NCBI GenBank assembly: GCA_947089425.1
Contig: CAMUKG010000007.1
Location: forward strand, 57,898-121,897
DNA: 64,000 bases
Direction of reading: 5' to 3'
DNA from: an uncultured Clostridia bacterium
Lineage (GTDB): Bacteria; Bacillota; Clostridia; Christensenellales; Pumilibacteraceae
The translations under genes and the position numbers were made by a program. The notes under the pieces were generated by a model. The model had not been told where the DNA came from. It saw only the letters and a program-made list of their open reading frames with translations, and ran no database searches. Shown here piece after piece: positions 1 to 8,030 of the stretch (position 1 is its first letter; the number at the start of each line of letters is the position of its first letter).

Positions 1-2
1 AT

Positions 3-677
3 GTATATTTTACTTACGAGCCGTCGAAAATACTCAGCGAGGCGGCGTATAAACGGCTTGACGCTATTACGCAGTTCACCGAGCTCAGCAGCGGTTTTAA
101 AATCGCCATGCGCGACCTCGAAATACGCGGCGCGGGCAACATTCTCGGCAAAGAACAGCACGGGCACATAGAAAAAGTGGGCTACGATATGTATTGCAAG
201 ATTTTGCAGTCCGCCGTAGACGAGCTTCGCGGCGAAAAGGCTACGGCGGAGAAAAACGACGTTGTCGTAACGTGCGACTTCAACGCGTTTGTGCCGGAAA
301 GTTACGTTGCCGATAAAGACTGGCGAGTGCGACTGTATGCCCGCATAGCCAAACTTTCGAGCGAAAGCGAGTGCCGCAGTTTGCTCTCCGACGTTGCCGA
401 CATATACGGAGCGCCTCCCCAATCGGTTTCGAACCTCGTGCGGCTTGCGCTAATCAAAAACCTTGCGGCTAAGGCGGGAGCGTCGAGCGTTAATATTCGC
501 GGCAATGCGGCGCAACTCACATTTTCGTCGGTTAAAGATTTGCCCGAATACGTCTCAACCTATATTGCGTCGGGGAAAGGAGTGTCTTTTTCGGCGAAAG
601 ACGTGAGAATAAAATTCACAGGACGGGACGCCGCCGAAGAGCTCATGAAATTTTTGCTCGATTGCAGTAAAAAGTAA
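3..677 (+). CDS. mfd: Transcription-repair coupling factor Mfd, C-terminal part
   Basis: This is the 3' end of mfd; the reading frame is open from the window edge, so the gene begins upstream. Mfd is a superfamily 2 ATPase that pushes stalled RNA polymerase off damaged DNA and recruits UvrA. The visible 224 residues hold the end of the translocase domain (FKIAMRDLEIRGAGNILG, then KEQHGHI, the conserved TRG-region block) followed by the C-terminal TRCF domain. A methionine inside that block is not the real start. It ends in TAA and is followed by a new promoter, so it probably closes its own transcript. The uvrA and uvrB genes it works with lie 8-13 kb downstream. The family assignment is secure. 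Confidence 0.95.
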   Translation, partial: VYFTYEPSKILSEAAYKRLDAITQFTELSSGFKIAMRDLEIRGAGNILGKEQHGHIEKVGYDMYCKILQSAVDELRGEKATAEKNDVVVTCDFNAFVPESYVADKDWRVRLYARIAKLSSESECRSLLSDVADIYGAPPQSVSNLVRLALIKNLAAKAGASSVNIRGNAAQLTFSSVKDLPEYVSTYIASGKGVSFSAKDVRIKFTGRDAAEELMKFLLDCSKK

Positions 678-687
678 GCTTATTTAA

Positions 688-716
688 TTGATTTTTCTTG
701 CCGTTTCCTGTATAAT
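688..716 (+). promoter_or_regulatory. Sigma-A-type promoter of the foldase lipoprotein gene
   Basis: TTGATT at 688-693, a 17-bp spacer and TATAAT at 711-716. It lies in the mfd-foldase gap, so the foldase gene can be transcribed independently. The leader is about 55 nt, with GGAGG at 761-765. Confidence 0.75.
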
Positions 717-779
717 TAGAGTTGATACTCGGAAAGTGTCATAATTTTTCCCATTCACTCGGAGGATTTAACATATAAT

Positions 780-2678
780 ATGCGAAAAAAAGTAATAGCT
801 TTAATTCTCGGCATACTTATGTGCTGTTCGATGTTCGCGGGGTGCTCGCTTATAGAGCATAACGACGAAAAGGACGCGCGCCAAGTCGTGGCCGTAATAA
901 ATTCGATAGAAGATACGTCGAACGGCGTAAAATATACGAGCGAAACGAAATACATTTACAAGAGCGACCTTATTCGTTCGATGAACACTTACGCTCAGCA
1001 GTATATGACTAACTACAATTTGTCGCTCAAAGAAACTACCGAACGTTTGCTCGACGAGCTCATTACGCGCGAATTGCTTTTGATAGAAGCCGACCGCATA
1101 GAAAAGCAAGGGCTGATAGACTGGACGCAAAAAGACACCAACGAGCAAATGCGCAATATTTATTCCACTATCGACAGTCAGCTTGCAACCATTCGCAAAG
1201 AAATTCTCGGCGACTACGACGAGTCGGCTCCGAGCGATGCGGAAGAAGAGAGCACTTCAACCACATATCCCGTACCCGACGCCGAGAAAGACGACGACGA
1301 TAAATCGGACTATGAGCTCGACAAATACGGCAATATTCAATACGAGCCCAAAAAGGACGAACAGGGCAACGTTGTGAAAGAGCAAGCGGTGGATTCCAAC
1401 GGTTATCCCATGTATGAAAAGAAGAAAGACGAACAGGGCAACGACGTTGACGATCTAGACAAACCTATTATGGTGGACGTTATGGTTCCCAAATATAGGA
1501 ACTGGTATGATGAGTTAAAGAAAAACGAGAACGAATGGCCGGCAACGAGCGGCACCGAGGAGCAAAAGAGTCTCGACCGCGAGGCCGTGCGCCGTTTCGT
1601 GTCTTTAATTAAAGAACTCGCCGACTCGGACATTAAAGCCACAAAGCAAGATAAAAGCAAGTTTGCCGCCGATTTGAAAGAAATAAACAACGTTATGAAC
1701 TCCAAAGGCGTGGAACACGTTTATCCCATGCTCGGCGGAACTTATATTATGGAATATCTTGTGGGAGAATCGGCTCGCCAAAGTATTCTTATAAACAAAT
1801 TGCGCGATTATATTGTTGGCGACGTGAACGTTACCGACGAAGAAGTGGTTGACGCGTACACCAAGCAACTAACCGACCAAGTGGAAAAATTCACCAACGA
1901 CCAAAGCGCGTATCAAACGGCGCTTTCGGGCGGGAACACCACAATGCTCTACATGCGCGACGACAGTTACTTTTATGTGAAGCACATTTTGCTTCCGTTC
2001 TCCAAAGAGCAAACCGATGCGCTCACCGCCTATAAGAACGACCCGAAGAATGCGGGCAAAGATTACAAAATAATGCGCGACACTCAAATGGTGAACGAGA
2101 CTGTTGTGTATCCGCACGTTAACGGCGAAAACGATTTGAGTAATCCCAAAACTGTGAAAGAAGTGTTCGACGAAATATACGGCGCTATGGCGCTCGTTGC
2201 GAGCAACCCCAAAGAGGCGGAGCGTAAGTTCGACGAACTTACTTATAAGTATAACACCGACACGGGCGCGTTTGGTTACGGTAAGGCGTATGCGGTTAAG
2301 CGCAACGACGACGAAGGACATTCGGGCTACATGGAAGAGTTCTACGACGGCGCTATAAAGCTTTATGACGGCGAAAATAAGTACGGTGAAAAATACAAAG
2401 TAGGCGACGTTTTGGACGAAATCGTTGTTACCGATTACGGCGTGCATATCATGTATTTCTCGCAAGCGGTAGTTCCCGGCACAATTCGCACTCTCAACGA
2501 TTACCTCACTCCCGGCGCATATAAAACGGTGCGCGAGTCGTTTGCCGAAGTTATTCGCACAACAAAAGAAAACAACGCGTTTACTTCGTGGCAAAACGAG
2601 CGAATCACATACTATCGCGAAAAGCCCGGCGTTGTAAAGACTTACGAAAAACGTTACAAGAGCTTATACAAAGATTGA
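780..2678 (+). CDS. Parvulin-type peptidyl-prolyl isomerase lipoprotein (PrsA/SurA-like)
   Basis: A predicted extracytoplasmic foldase that would help exported proteins fold by isomerising prolyl bonds. The N-terminus has a short basic start, a hydrophobic run and a lipobox ending at Cys (CSMFAGC), so it should be lipid-anchored outside the membrane. A SurA-type N-terminal helical region (about residues 30-130) is followed by a low-complexity acidic insert (about 140-240, many D/E/K and repeated KKDEQGN). The rotamase core begins near residue 395 with the family signature YVKHILLPF and ends around GVHIMYF (about 555). At 632 residues it is about twice the length of Bacillus PrsA, mainly because of the acidic insert and a long central helical part. 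GGAGG lies 14 nt before the ATG. The exact substrate is unknown. Confidence 0.85.
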   Translation: MRKKVIALILGILMCCSMFAGCSLIEHNDEKDARQVVAVINSIEDTSNGVKYTSETKYIYKSDLIRSMNTYAQQYMTNYNLSLKETTERLLDELITRELLLIEADRIEKQGLIDWTQKDTNEQMRNIYSTIDSQLATIRKEILGDYDESAPSDAEEESTSTTYPVPDAEKDDDDKSDYELDKYGNIQYEPKKDEQGNVVKEQAVDSNGYPMYEKKKDEQGNDVDDLDKPIMVDVMVPKYRNWYDELKKNENEWPATSGTEEQKSLDREAVRRFVSLIKELADSDIKATKQDKSKFAADLKEINNVMNSKGVEHVYPMLGGTYIMEYLVGESARQSILINKLRDYIVGDVNVTDEEVVDAYTKQLTDQVEKFTNDQSAYQTALSGGNTTMLYMRDDSYFYVKHILLPFSKEQTDALTAYKNDPKNAGKDYKIMRDTQMVNETVVYPHVNGENDLSNPKTVKEVFDEIYGAMALVASNPKEAERKFDELTYKYNTDTGAFGYGKAYAVKRNDDEGHSGYMEEFYDGAIKLYDGENKYGEKYKVGDVLDEIVVTDYGVHIMYFSQAVVPGTIRTLNDYLTPGAYKTVRESFAEVIRTTKENNAFTSWQNERITYYREKPGVVKTYEKRYKSLYKD

Positions 2679-2717
2679 AAAACATGAATTGCGTTTCGTA
2701 AAAAGAGAAAAATAATT

Positions 2718-2772
2718 TTCGCGGCAAACCGCGAAACAGCTTGCGCGGTCGAACATTTTTCGACCGCGTTTC
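2718..2772 (+). terminator. Two hairpins after the foldase gene, second one terminator-like
   Basis: First hairpin TTCGCGG/CCGCGAA (2718-2735, CAAA loop). Second hairpin CGCGGTCGA/TCGACCGCG (2744-2768) followed by a T-rich stretch. The rest of the 250-bp gap up to 2926 holds only a weak promoter (-10 TATACT near 2895). Confidence 0.6.
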
Positions 2773-2925
2773 GCTATTTAAATTGAAAGTTTGCAAGTTG
2801 CTTTCGGTTTTTAAAAGTCTGCGAGTGAAATAAAAGCAACAAAAATACGACGGGCTTCTACATTATTTCGCATTTATTCGCCGTATAGCCGTGTTATACT
2901 GTTCTTTTCGGAGGACGGCACAAAT

Positions 2926-4179
2926 ATGAGAATTGAAGATTTTGCGCTGAAAGAATTTGCGTTCGAAAACACGGTTGAATGCGATTGCGGAGGACATTCG
3001 CTCATAACGCGTGTGGCGGCGGGCGACGGAGTAGCCGAAATAGCCGCGCTATTGCCCAAAGGTTCGGTGGCGGCTGTAATTTCCGAAAGCGAAGATTTTG
3101 TCCGCGATTTTACCCGCGCGCTTAGGCGGCAAGGTGTGGGAGTTCGTTTCGTGCCCCCGCAAACGAGCGAGAGAGAACTGCAAGCTACCGAAATCGGCGA
3201 CGAAGTGCGCCTAATAATTGCTTATGGCGGCGAACTCGAAGCCGATTGCGCCAAACGACTCGGAAAATTGCGCGAATTGCCAGTGTTCGTTTGTGTGTGT
3301 TCGCCCGATGCGGTTACCGTGCTCGACGACTATTGCGAACTTTGGGAAAACGGCTTGCTTGTGCTTAAAGAGGGCGTCGTTCCCGTAGGAGTGGCGCTCG
3401 AACGAAATAAGCTTATTGAATCGCGTCGCTTGCCGTCTTCGTTCGGCGGCATTTGCGCGGTCGCGTCGGGATTATTCGACCGCGAGGCTTGCGCTCGCGC
3501 GACGGGCAAAACGCGCTGCCCGTATGTTAGAGAGACTGCGTTTGACCTATTGTATTCCGCCCTCGACGTTGCGGCGAAAAAAGAGCGCACGGGTGCGGAC
3601 TTGCCGCTCTCTTTCGCCGAAATAGCTTTAAAGTTGGCGCTTCTCTCTCAAGCCGACGGCGGCGGCTTTGTGCGGGGCGCCGCCGACGAATGCGCTTGCG
3701 CGGCAAGCTCGCTATTTAAGCATGAGGAGAGAAAACCTCTTTCGCGCGGAGAGTTTGCGTATGTGTTCGGTGCTGTGCTTTCAAACGTTTATTGCGAATT
3801 TGCGCGTATGCCGCGAGCGTTTACTCCTCCGCCCGACAATAATCTGCGAGCGGAGAGAATTAGCGAGTATTTCGGGCTAGACGAGCTTTCGGCTGCTAAG
3901 CTTGCAGTGGGTAGGATGAAAAACTTGGGGCTCGCCGTCTACCGAGTGCACGAATACGCCGATGAGCTTTGCGAAGTTGCCGAAGAGTCGGCGCGAATGT
4001 TTGCCGACGCGAAACGGCTTTTCAAGCGTATGTATTCAGACGACGGATACGGGCTAACAAGCATTATAGACGCGTCCGACGTTAAAACGGCGCTCGCGCT
4101 TGCGCCCGACCTATATCCCGTGCGAGGGAGCGCTCTCGCTTTAATGCGCGAGTTCGGACTTTTGGAAAGATATTTATAA
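2926..4179 (+). CDS. Dehydroquinate synthase/glycerol-1-phosphate dehydrogenase-fold protein, probably without metal site
   Basis: 417 residues. The N-terminal half looks like the nucleotide-binding half of the iron-containing alcohol dehydrogenase/dehydroquinate synthase superfamily, with alternating strands such as SVAAVISESEDFVRDF (about 47-62) and LIIAYGGELEAD (about 96-107). The C-terminal half is helical, as in that family. Glycerol-1-phosphate dehydrogenases carry metal-binding histidines in a GxxHA.. block and in a SHGE block. Here the corresponding stretches read GAADECACAA (251-260) and LSRGEF (272-277), so the second His is Arg274 and the first is absent. If the alignment holds, the protein is not a standard metal-dependent dehydrogenase. 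GGAGG lies 11 nt before the ATG. It stands alone between terminator-like gaps. The fold is inferred from pattern only. Confidence 0.4.
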   Translation: MRIEDFALKEFAFENTVECDCGGHSLITRVAAGDGVAEIAALLPKGSVAAVISESEDFVRDFTRALRRQGVGVRFVPPQTSERELQATEIGDEVRLIIAYGGELEADCAKRLGKLRELPVFVCVCSPDAVTVLDDYCELWENGLLVLKEGVVPVGVALERNKLIESRRLPSSFGGICAVASGLFDREACARATGKTRCPYVRETAFDLLYSALDVAAKKERTGADLPLSFAEIALKLALLSQADGGGFVRGAADECACAASSLFKHEERKPLSRGEFAYVFGAVLSNVYCEFARMPRAFTPPPDNNLRAERISEYFGLDELSAAKLAVGRMKNLGLAVYRVHEYADELCEVAEESARMFADAKRLFKRMYSDDGYGLTSIIDASDVKTALALAPDLYPVRGSALALMREFGLLERYL

Positions 4180-4324
4180 AATCGAGCAAAAACGAAAAGA
4201 ATTTGAGAATATAGTAGCAAATAGTAGAAGATAGTAGCAAATAGCGGATAATCGAAGAAAAACAAACAAAAACGAAGAAAAAAGAAGAATTACGGAGAAT
4301 AACGAATAAATTAGAGCGTGGTGA
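4180..4324 (+). repeat. Purine-rich low-complexity gap with short tandem repeat
   Basis: An A/G-rich stretch. The unit ATAGTAGCAAATAG occurs twice, about 20 nt apart (about 4210-4245). No gene or clear promoter is seen. Confidence 0.5.
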
Positions 4325-4534
4325 AATGATAGGGTTGAACATTGCGCAGTGGCGGGCGACAGACTTTCCGCCGATATGGAGTTTGCAATGCGCGGCGGCA
4401 TGACTAGCGTTTTAGTGCTCACCGGCTACACTACCAAGTCGGACGCTCGAAAATATCATAGAATGCCCGACTATGTTTTCAGCGACATAGGCGAGTCCGG
4501 CGACGCGGTGATAAGCGATTCCGAAAAATTTTAA
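4325..4534 (+). pseudogene. Remnant of a HAD-superfamily phosphatase (NagD-like C-terminus)
   Basis: The open frame after the TGA at 4322 encodes about 69 residues that match only the C-terminal part of HAD subclass IIA phosphatases. It has motif III (VAGDRLSADMEFA, like family VGDRLxTD), then MTSVLVLTGYTT and PDYVFSDIGE. The nucleophile DxDGT motif and the whole cap domain are missing. There is no ribosome binding site; the only start would be a GTG inside motif III. The upstream low-complexity DNA shows no 5' part, so this is a truncated relic rather than a small gene. It sits directly before a mobile element, which may be connected with its loss. Confidence 0.7.
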
Positions 4535-4585
4535 TACAATTTTAATCTTCTGCTAATTGCCTTAAAATGACTTTCTTTTATTATA

Positions 4586-4867
4586 TAAGCAGAGTATTCT
4601 ATACTTGAACCCGATTTTCGGGGGGCAAAGCAAACGAAATTGCTTTGTTAAAGTCGCTCGGAGTGGAGAGCACACCGTCGCGCCTTTGCCTCGCACTTTC
4701 GCTTGTTTGCTCCCCGAAAATTGCTTTGCACTTTGGGGCAATAAATTGCGAGCTATTTGCGGTGGGAGCACCCGAAGACGTACTAATCGGTACTTCGAGG
4801 GTGCTCACGGCGGAAAGAGCCGCAATTTACGCCCCAAAGCGGGTTCGAATATAAAATGCTCTGCTTA
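4586..4867 (+). mobile_element. MITE-like element A, full copy 1 (28-bp terminal inverted repeats, TA flanks)
   Basis: 282 bp. The left end (4586-4613) and right end (4840-4867) are inverted repeats matching at 24 of 28 positions. Both ends are bounded by TA (TA-AGCAGAG ... CTCTGCT-TA), as in TA-targeting IS630/mariner-type MITEs. Inside are two further imperfect palindromes. Arm 1 is about 4614-4720 (TTTTCGGGG ... CCCCGAAAA). Arm 2 is about 4728-4840, with an inner stem GAGCACCC/GGGTGCTC. It could therefore fold as a three-way junction in DNA or RNA. It has no transposase and no convincing ORF. The right end supplies the TAA stop of yyaC on the other strand. A second full copy lies at 62325-62604. 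Confidence 0.8.
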
Positions 4868-5407
4868 GTGAGGTTGAAAGCGCGAAGAGGATTTGCGCAC
4901 CGAAGAGGATAGCGCGATAGCGAGCGCGTCGGCGATTTCGGCGGCAAGGGCGTACACGAGCCCGAGTCTTACCGAATAGAGGTTGTCCGAACTTCCCGTG
5001 GTTACCGTTGCGGTCACGCTCACGTCTCCCACTTTGGGAAGAGTCTTTCCGCAGGCAAGACCGGGACGCAAACTTCCTTTTTTAACGCGCACGGTGCCGA
5101 GTTCTTCTATGTCGCCCACGCAAGAATCTACCGCTATAATCTTGCGCCCCGCATACATGCGTTTTATATTGAGCATGGTGTCGGACAGATTTAGCGCCGT
5201 AACGGGCTCGCGGAGAGTCCCGAACACAGCGCAGTCTTCTCGGCGGGAAGAAAGCATGTGCCCCACGAGCGGACCTATGCAGTCGCCGGTGACGCGGTCG
5301 GAGCCTATGCACAGCACAACGGGCGGACGGCGAAGCGAGCCGAGTGCGTCGCATAAATCGGCGACGGTTCGGTTGGGGCTAATCGGTTTAACGTTTTCTT
5401 TTTTCAT
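4865..5407 (-). CDS. yyaC: Sporulation protein YyaC (DUF1256, putative spore protease family)
   Basis: 180 residues, about the usual length. YyaC belongs to the hydrogenase-maturation-protease-like family and is made in sporulating cells; its exact substrate is unsettled. Visible family blocks are VVLCIGSDRVTGDCIGPLVG (about 29-48), LREPVTALNLSDTM (about 65-78) and IIAVDSCVG (about 89-97), a probable active-site neighbourhood, then GDVSVTATV and GSSDNLYSVRLGLVYALAAEIADAL. No ribosome binding site precedes the ATG. A sigma-F-like promoter ends about 8 nt before it, which suggests a nearly leaderless transcript. The last codon and the stop lie at the edge of mobile element A, whose terminal TTA gives the TAA stop, so the C-terminus may have been reshaped by the insertion. 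Confidence 0.9.
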   Translation of the reverse strand: MKKENVKPISPNRTVADLCDALGSLRRPPVVLCIGSDRVTGDCIGPLVGHMLSSRREDCAVFGTLREPVTALNLSDTMLNIKRMYAGRKIIAVDSCVGDIEELGTVRVKKGSLRPGLACGKTLPKVGDVSVTATVTTGSSDNLYSVRLGLVYALAAEIADALAIALSSSVRKSSSRFQPH

Positions 5408-5415
5408 ACGGGTTG

Positions 5416-5444
5416 ATTGTTGCCCGCAAGCAAAGCCTTTATAC
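5416..5444 (-). promoter_or_regulatory. Sigma-F-like promoter of yyaC
   Basis: Read on the minus strand: GTATA (5444-5440), 15-bp spacer, GGCAACAAT (5424-5416). This matches the forespore pattern GYATA-N15-GGnnAnnnT. The predicted start of transcription is at about 5409, two bases before the ATG at 5407. It fits the forespore role known for yyaC in Bacillus. Confidence 0.6.
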
Positions 5445-5519
5445 GTTTAAAAAGCGAAAATAAGGCAATATTTATTTAAAAGTTCAGTGCCGCAAAATGC
5501 GGCGGGAGGTTGCCTCGTT

Positions 5520-6629
5520 ATGTCTTGGCTCGATTTGGCAATAATAGTCGTGGTGGTGCTCGGCGCTTTAATAGGATTATGGCGCGGGTTCTTTAAATCG
5601 GTGATTTCGCTGTTCGGTTGGCTCGTATCGTTCATTATAGCGTTTTTTATCACGAAGCCGATTGTGGGCGCTCTTTTAGATGCCGAAAAGGTGAAAAATT
5701 TTGTTGTGGGTAGCGGAAGCGGCTGGTCGCTGTATAATTGGATATATCGCAGTTTGCCCGACCTTTCGAGCGGCTTTTGGAGCAAGCTCTTAAAATCGCT
5801 TATAAATGTGGCTACCGACATGGCGGCGAGCGGCAACGGCGACGTGAACACAAACGTGGCTTTGATGCTTGCAAACGGCGTATTCAGCGTAATCGTTTGC
5901 TTGGGAATCTTAATTGTTATACGCTTTCTGCTTCTTTTGTTCACAATGTTTGCAAACGCAATGACGAAAGATAAGCTTGCGGGCGCGGCTAACCGCTTGT
6001 TCGGGCTATTGATAGGCGCGGTTAAGGGTTTCGGCTTTGTTTGCGTTATGATGGTGTTCATGACATTTTTAATGGGAGTCGGCTTTATGGCTCCCGTGCG
6101 CGAACAGCTTGATAAGAGCGTTATAGGCGCTCCGCTGTATAAGCAGATTTCCCGCGCCACCGACAGCGTTATTTCGGGCGGCAAGAACAGACTCGAAACG
6201 CTTTTGAGAATTTGGGCGAGAGGAAACGAGAACACGGGCGGCGACGAAGAGAACAACGGCGGCGATACGGAAGAAAAACCGTATGCGGGAGAATATTCCG
6301 CCACCGAACAGAGCGGCGAAAACAAAGTGAAAACTTATAAACTCGAACTCAAAGCCGACGGGACGTTTGCGTTGCAAATCGCTATTGACGGAATCGTTGA
6401 TGCCGATAGCACACGCAACGGCAATTACGCCGTAAACGGCGAAAACGTTATGCTGAACTTTTCGGACGGAGACGAAGACACTATTCTTTTGGGCGACGGT
6501 TGGCTCTATATGTGGGAAATGTTCTTTACTAAGCCGGGAGTAACTCCGCCCGCTCAAATCGAAAACGGAGACGAAGAGCAGACTCCGCCTACGCCCGAAA
6601 CTTCCGCAAGACTTGCGTTCGCTTTTTGA
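5520..6629 (+). CDS. CvpA-family membrane protein with C-terminal beta-rich extension
   Basis: 369 residues from the ATG at 5520, chosen because GGGAGG at 5503-5508 is well placed for it; an upstream in-frame ATG at 5487 has no such site. Residues 1-190 contain the CvpA/colicin V production-type four-helix core (LDLAIIVVVVLGALIGLWRG at the start, then three more hydrophobic segments). After an acidic Gly/Asn/Glu linker (about 220-250) comes an extension of about 100 residues with alternating strands (YKLELKADGTFALQI ... GNYAVNGENVMLNF). It resembles small lipocalin-like or META-like beta domains. Usual CvpA proteins end near residue 170-200. The function of CvpA in these bacteria is unclear, and the extension's role is unknown. 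Confidence 0.75.
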   Translation: MSWLDLAIIVVVVLGALIGLWRGFFKSVISLFGWLVSFIIAFFITKPIVGALLDAEKVKNFVVGSGSGWSLYNWIYRSLPDLSSGFWSKLLKSLINVATDMAASGNGDVNTNVALMLANGVFSVIVCLGILIVIRFLLLLFTMFANAMTKDKLAGAANRLFGLLIGAVKGFGFVCVMMVFMTFLMGVGFMAPVREQLDKSVIGAPLYKQISRATDSVISGGKNRLETLLRIWARGNENTGGDEENNGGDTEEKPYAGEYSATEQSGENKVKTYKLELKADGTFALQIAIDGIVDADSTRNGNYAVNGENVMLNFSDGDEDTILLGDGWLYMWEMFFTKPGVTPPAQIENGDEEQTPPTPETSARLAFAF

Positions 6630-6650
6630 TTGAAAATAAATTGAGAAATA

Positions 6651-6680
6651 AAAACGCGACTTATTTTCGAGTCGCGTTTT
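6651..6680. terminator. Bidirectional terminator between cvpA and dinB
   Basis: Perfect stem AAAACGCGACT/AGTCGCGTTTT with a short loop, between the two convergent genes; A- and T-tracts flank it on both sides. Confidence 0.8.
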
Positions 6681-6684
6681 ATGG

Positions 6685-7923
6685 TTATCTTTTAAAAGGC
6701 AAAAAGTCTTCGTCGTCGTTTTTGTCGTATATAAAGTCGGCGCCCGGAATGCCCGCGCGGTAAATGGCGTCTTCGCCGTACTTTTTGCGAATCGCGTCGA
6801 TTGCTTTTTCGAGGTTTTCGGATTTAACCGATTTTTCTTCGTCGAACATTCCCATTTGAACGGCGCCCTCGCCTGTTAAGTCGAAAACGCTAACCGTGAT
6901 TGTGCGCAATGCCGTGTCTTCATGCCAATTAGCGTGCAAAAGTTCGAATGCGGCGGCTCTTATGTCGGCACTCGCGCACGTTGCGGAGCCGAGCATTCTT
7001 TGTCGGGTTATGTGTTTTAAATCGTAACTTCTAAGCCCGAGCGCCACGCCGTTTCCGCGTAACGACGCTTTTCGCAACCTATACGCAACTTTGTCGGCAA
7101 GATAGGTTATGAGCGCTTCGGCGTCGGCGTAGCAAACGAGGTCGCGGGTCGCCGTCATGCCGTGCCCCATAGACTTCTCTTCGCGGGCTTCCACATATTC
7201 GCGCACGGGTTCGTCGTCGTTTCCGTTAGCGTATTCGCGCAATTTTTCGCCGACTATTCCGAAATGCGATTTCAGCAGTTTCGCGTCGGCGGCGGCAAGG
7301 TCGCCAACCGTGAATATATTCAGTTTTTTGAGTTTTTCGGCGGTGCGTTTTCCCACCATAAGCATATCTGAAACGGGAAGAGGCCAAAGTATCTTTTGGT
7401 AGGTTACTCGGGTTACGACCGTTGTGGCGTCCGGCTTTTTTAAGTCGCTCGCCATTTTCGCGAATACTTTATTAAAGCTCACGCCCGCGCTGCACGTGAG
7501 CCCCGTTTCCTTTTTAATCGCTTCGCGCACCGTGTCGGCAATGTTTTTGCCCGTTCCGAATATATTTGTTGAAGCGGTAACGTCCAGCCAACATTCGTCG
7601 GGTCCGAACGGCTCCACTTGGCTCGTAAAGCGGGTGTACACCTCGAACGCGAGTCGGGAATAGCGCATATATTCGGAGAAGTGTGGCGGCACGCATTTGA
7701 GAGCGGGTTCTTTTTGAAGCGCTTGCCAAATCGTGTCGCCCGTTTTTATGCCTTTTTTCTTGGCAAGCTCGTTTTTAGCCAAAATTACGCCGTGCCGCTT
7801 TTCGGGATTTCCCGCTACGGCAAGAGGAAGCTCTCTCCATTCGGGGTGCTCCACGCATTCGACCGACGCATAGAAATTATTGAGGTCGCAATGCAAAATA
7901 AGTCTGTCGGACGGCTTAAACAT
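6685..7923 (-). CDS. dinB: DNA polymerase IV (Y-family translesion polymerase)
   Basis: 412 residues from the ATG at 7923. An in-frame ATG 18 nt upstream falls inside the promoter and is rejected. DinB copies damaged templates without proofreading. The N-terminus LILHCDLNNFYASVE holds the first catalytic Asp and the steric-gate region, and GPDECWLDVT (about 98-107) holds the second acidic pair. A helix-hairpin-helix thumb follows (MLMVGKRTAEKLKKLNIFTVGDLA, about 193-216), then the little-finger domain. QMGMFDE (about 369-375) looks like a sliding-clamp binding motif and is followed by a short tail. There is no ribosome binding site and the -10 box ends 6 nt before the ATG, so the mRNA is probably leaderless. 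No LexA-type operator was seen. Confidence 0.93.
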   Translation of the reverse strand: MFKPSDRLILHCDLNNFYASVECVEHPEWRELPLAVAGNPEKRHGVILAKNELAKKKGIKTGDTIWQALQKEPALKCVPPHFSEYMRYSRLAFEVYTRFTSQVEPFGPDECWLDVTASTNIFGTGKNIADTVREAIKKETGLTCSAGVSFNKVFAKMASDLKKPDATTVVTRVTYQKILWPLPVSDMLMVGKRTAEKLKKLNIFTVGDLAAADAKLLKSHFGIVGEKLREYANGNDDEPVREYVEAREEKSMGHGMTATRDLVCYADAEALITYLADKVAYRLRKASLRGNGVALGLRSYDLKHITRQRMLGSATCASADIRAAAFELLHANWHEDTALRTITVSVFDLTGEGAVQMGMFDEEKSVKSENLEKAIDAIRKKYGEDAIYRAGIPGADFIYDKNDDEDFLPFKR

Positions 7924-7929
7924 GGAAAT

Positions 7930-7958
7930 AGTATAACACAATGAAAAGGAATTTTCAA
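7930..7958 (-). promoter_or_regulatory. Promoter of dinB, leaderless geometry
   Basis: Minus strand: TTGAAA (7958-7953), 17-bp spacer, TATACT (7935-7930), then 6 nt to the ATG at 7923. Transcription should start at or next to the start codon. Confidence 0.75.
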
Positions 7959-7961
7959 GAG

Positions 7962-7978
7962 TAAGCAGAGCATTTGAA
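7962..7978. repeat. Solo end of mobile element A
   Basis: TAAGCAGAGCATTTGAA matches the first 13-14 bases of the terminal inverted repeat of element A (TAAGCAGAGCATTTT). It lies just upstream of the dinB -35 box with no partner end nearby. Confidence 0.5.
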
Positions 7979-8030
7979 ACAACTTTACGAAATTGTAATT
8001 TTCTTATAGCTTTTCAAGCGTATTCAGTGC

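Noticed and set aside
4605..4868. 87- and 69-codon frames within element A
   Set aside because: They run through inverted repeats and palindromes, differ between the two copies, and have no ribosome binding site.
7923..7980. LexA/SOS operator upstream of dinB or uvrB
   Set aside because: I looked for GAAC-N4-GTTC-type sites near both promoters and found none.
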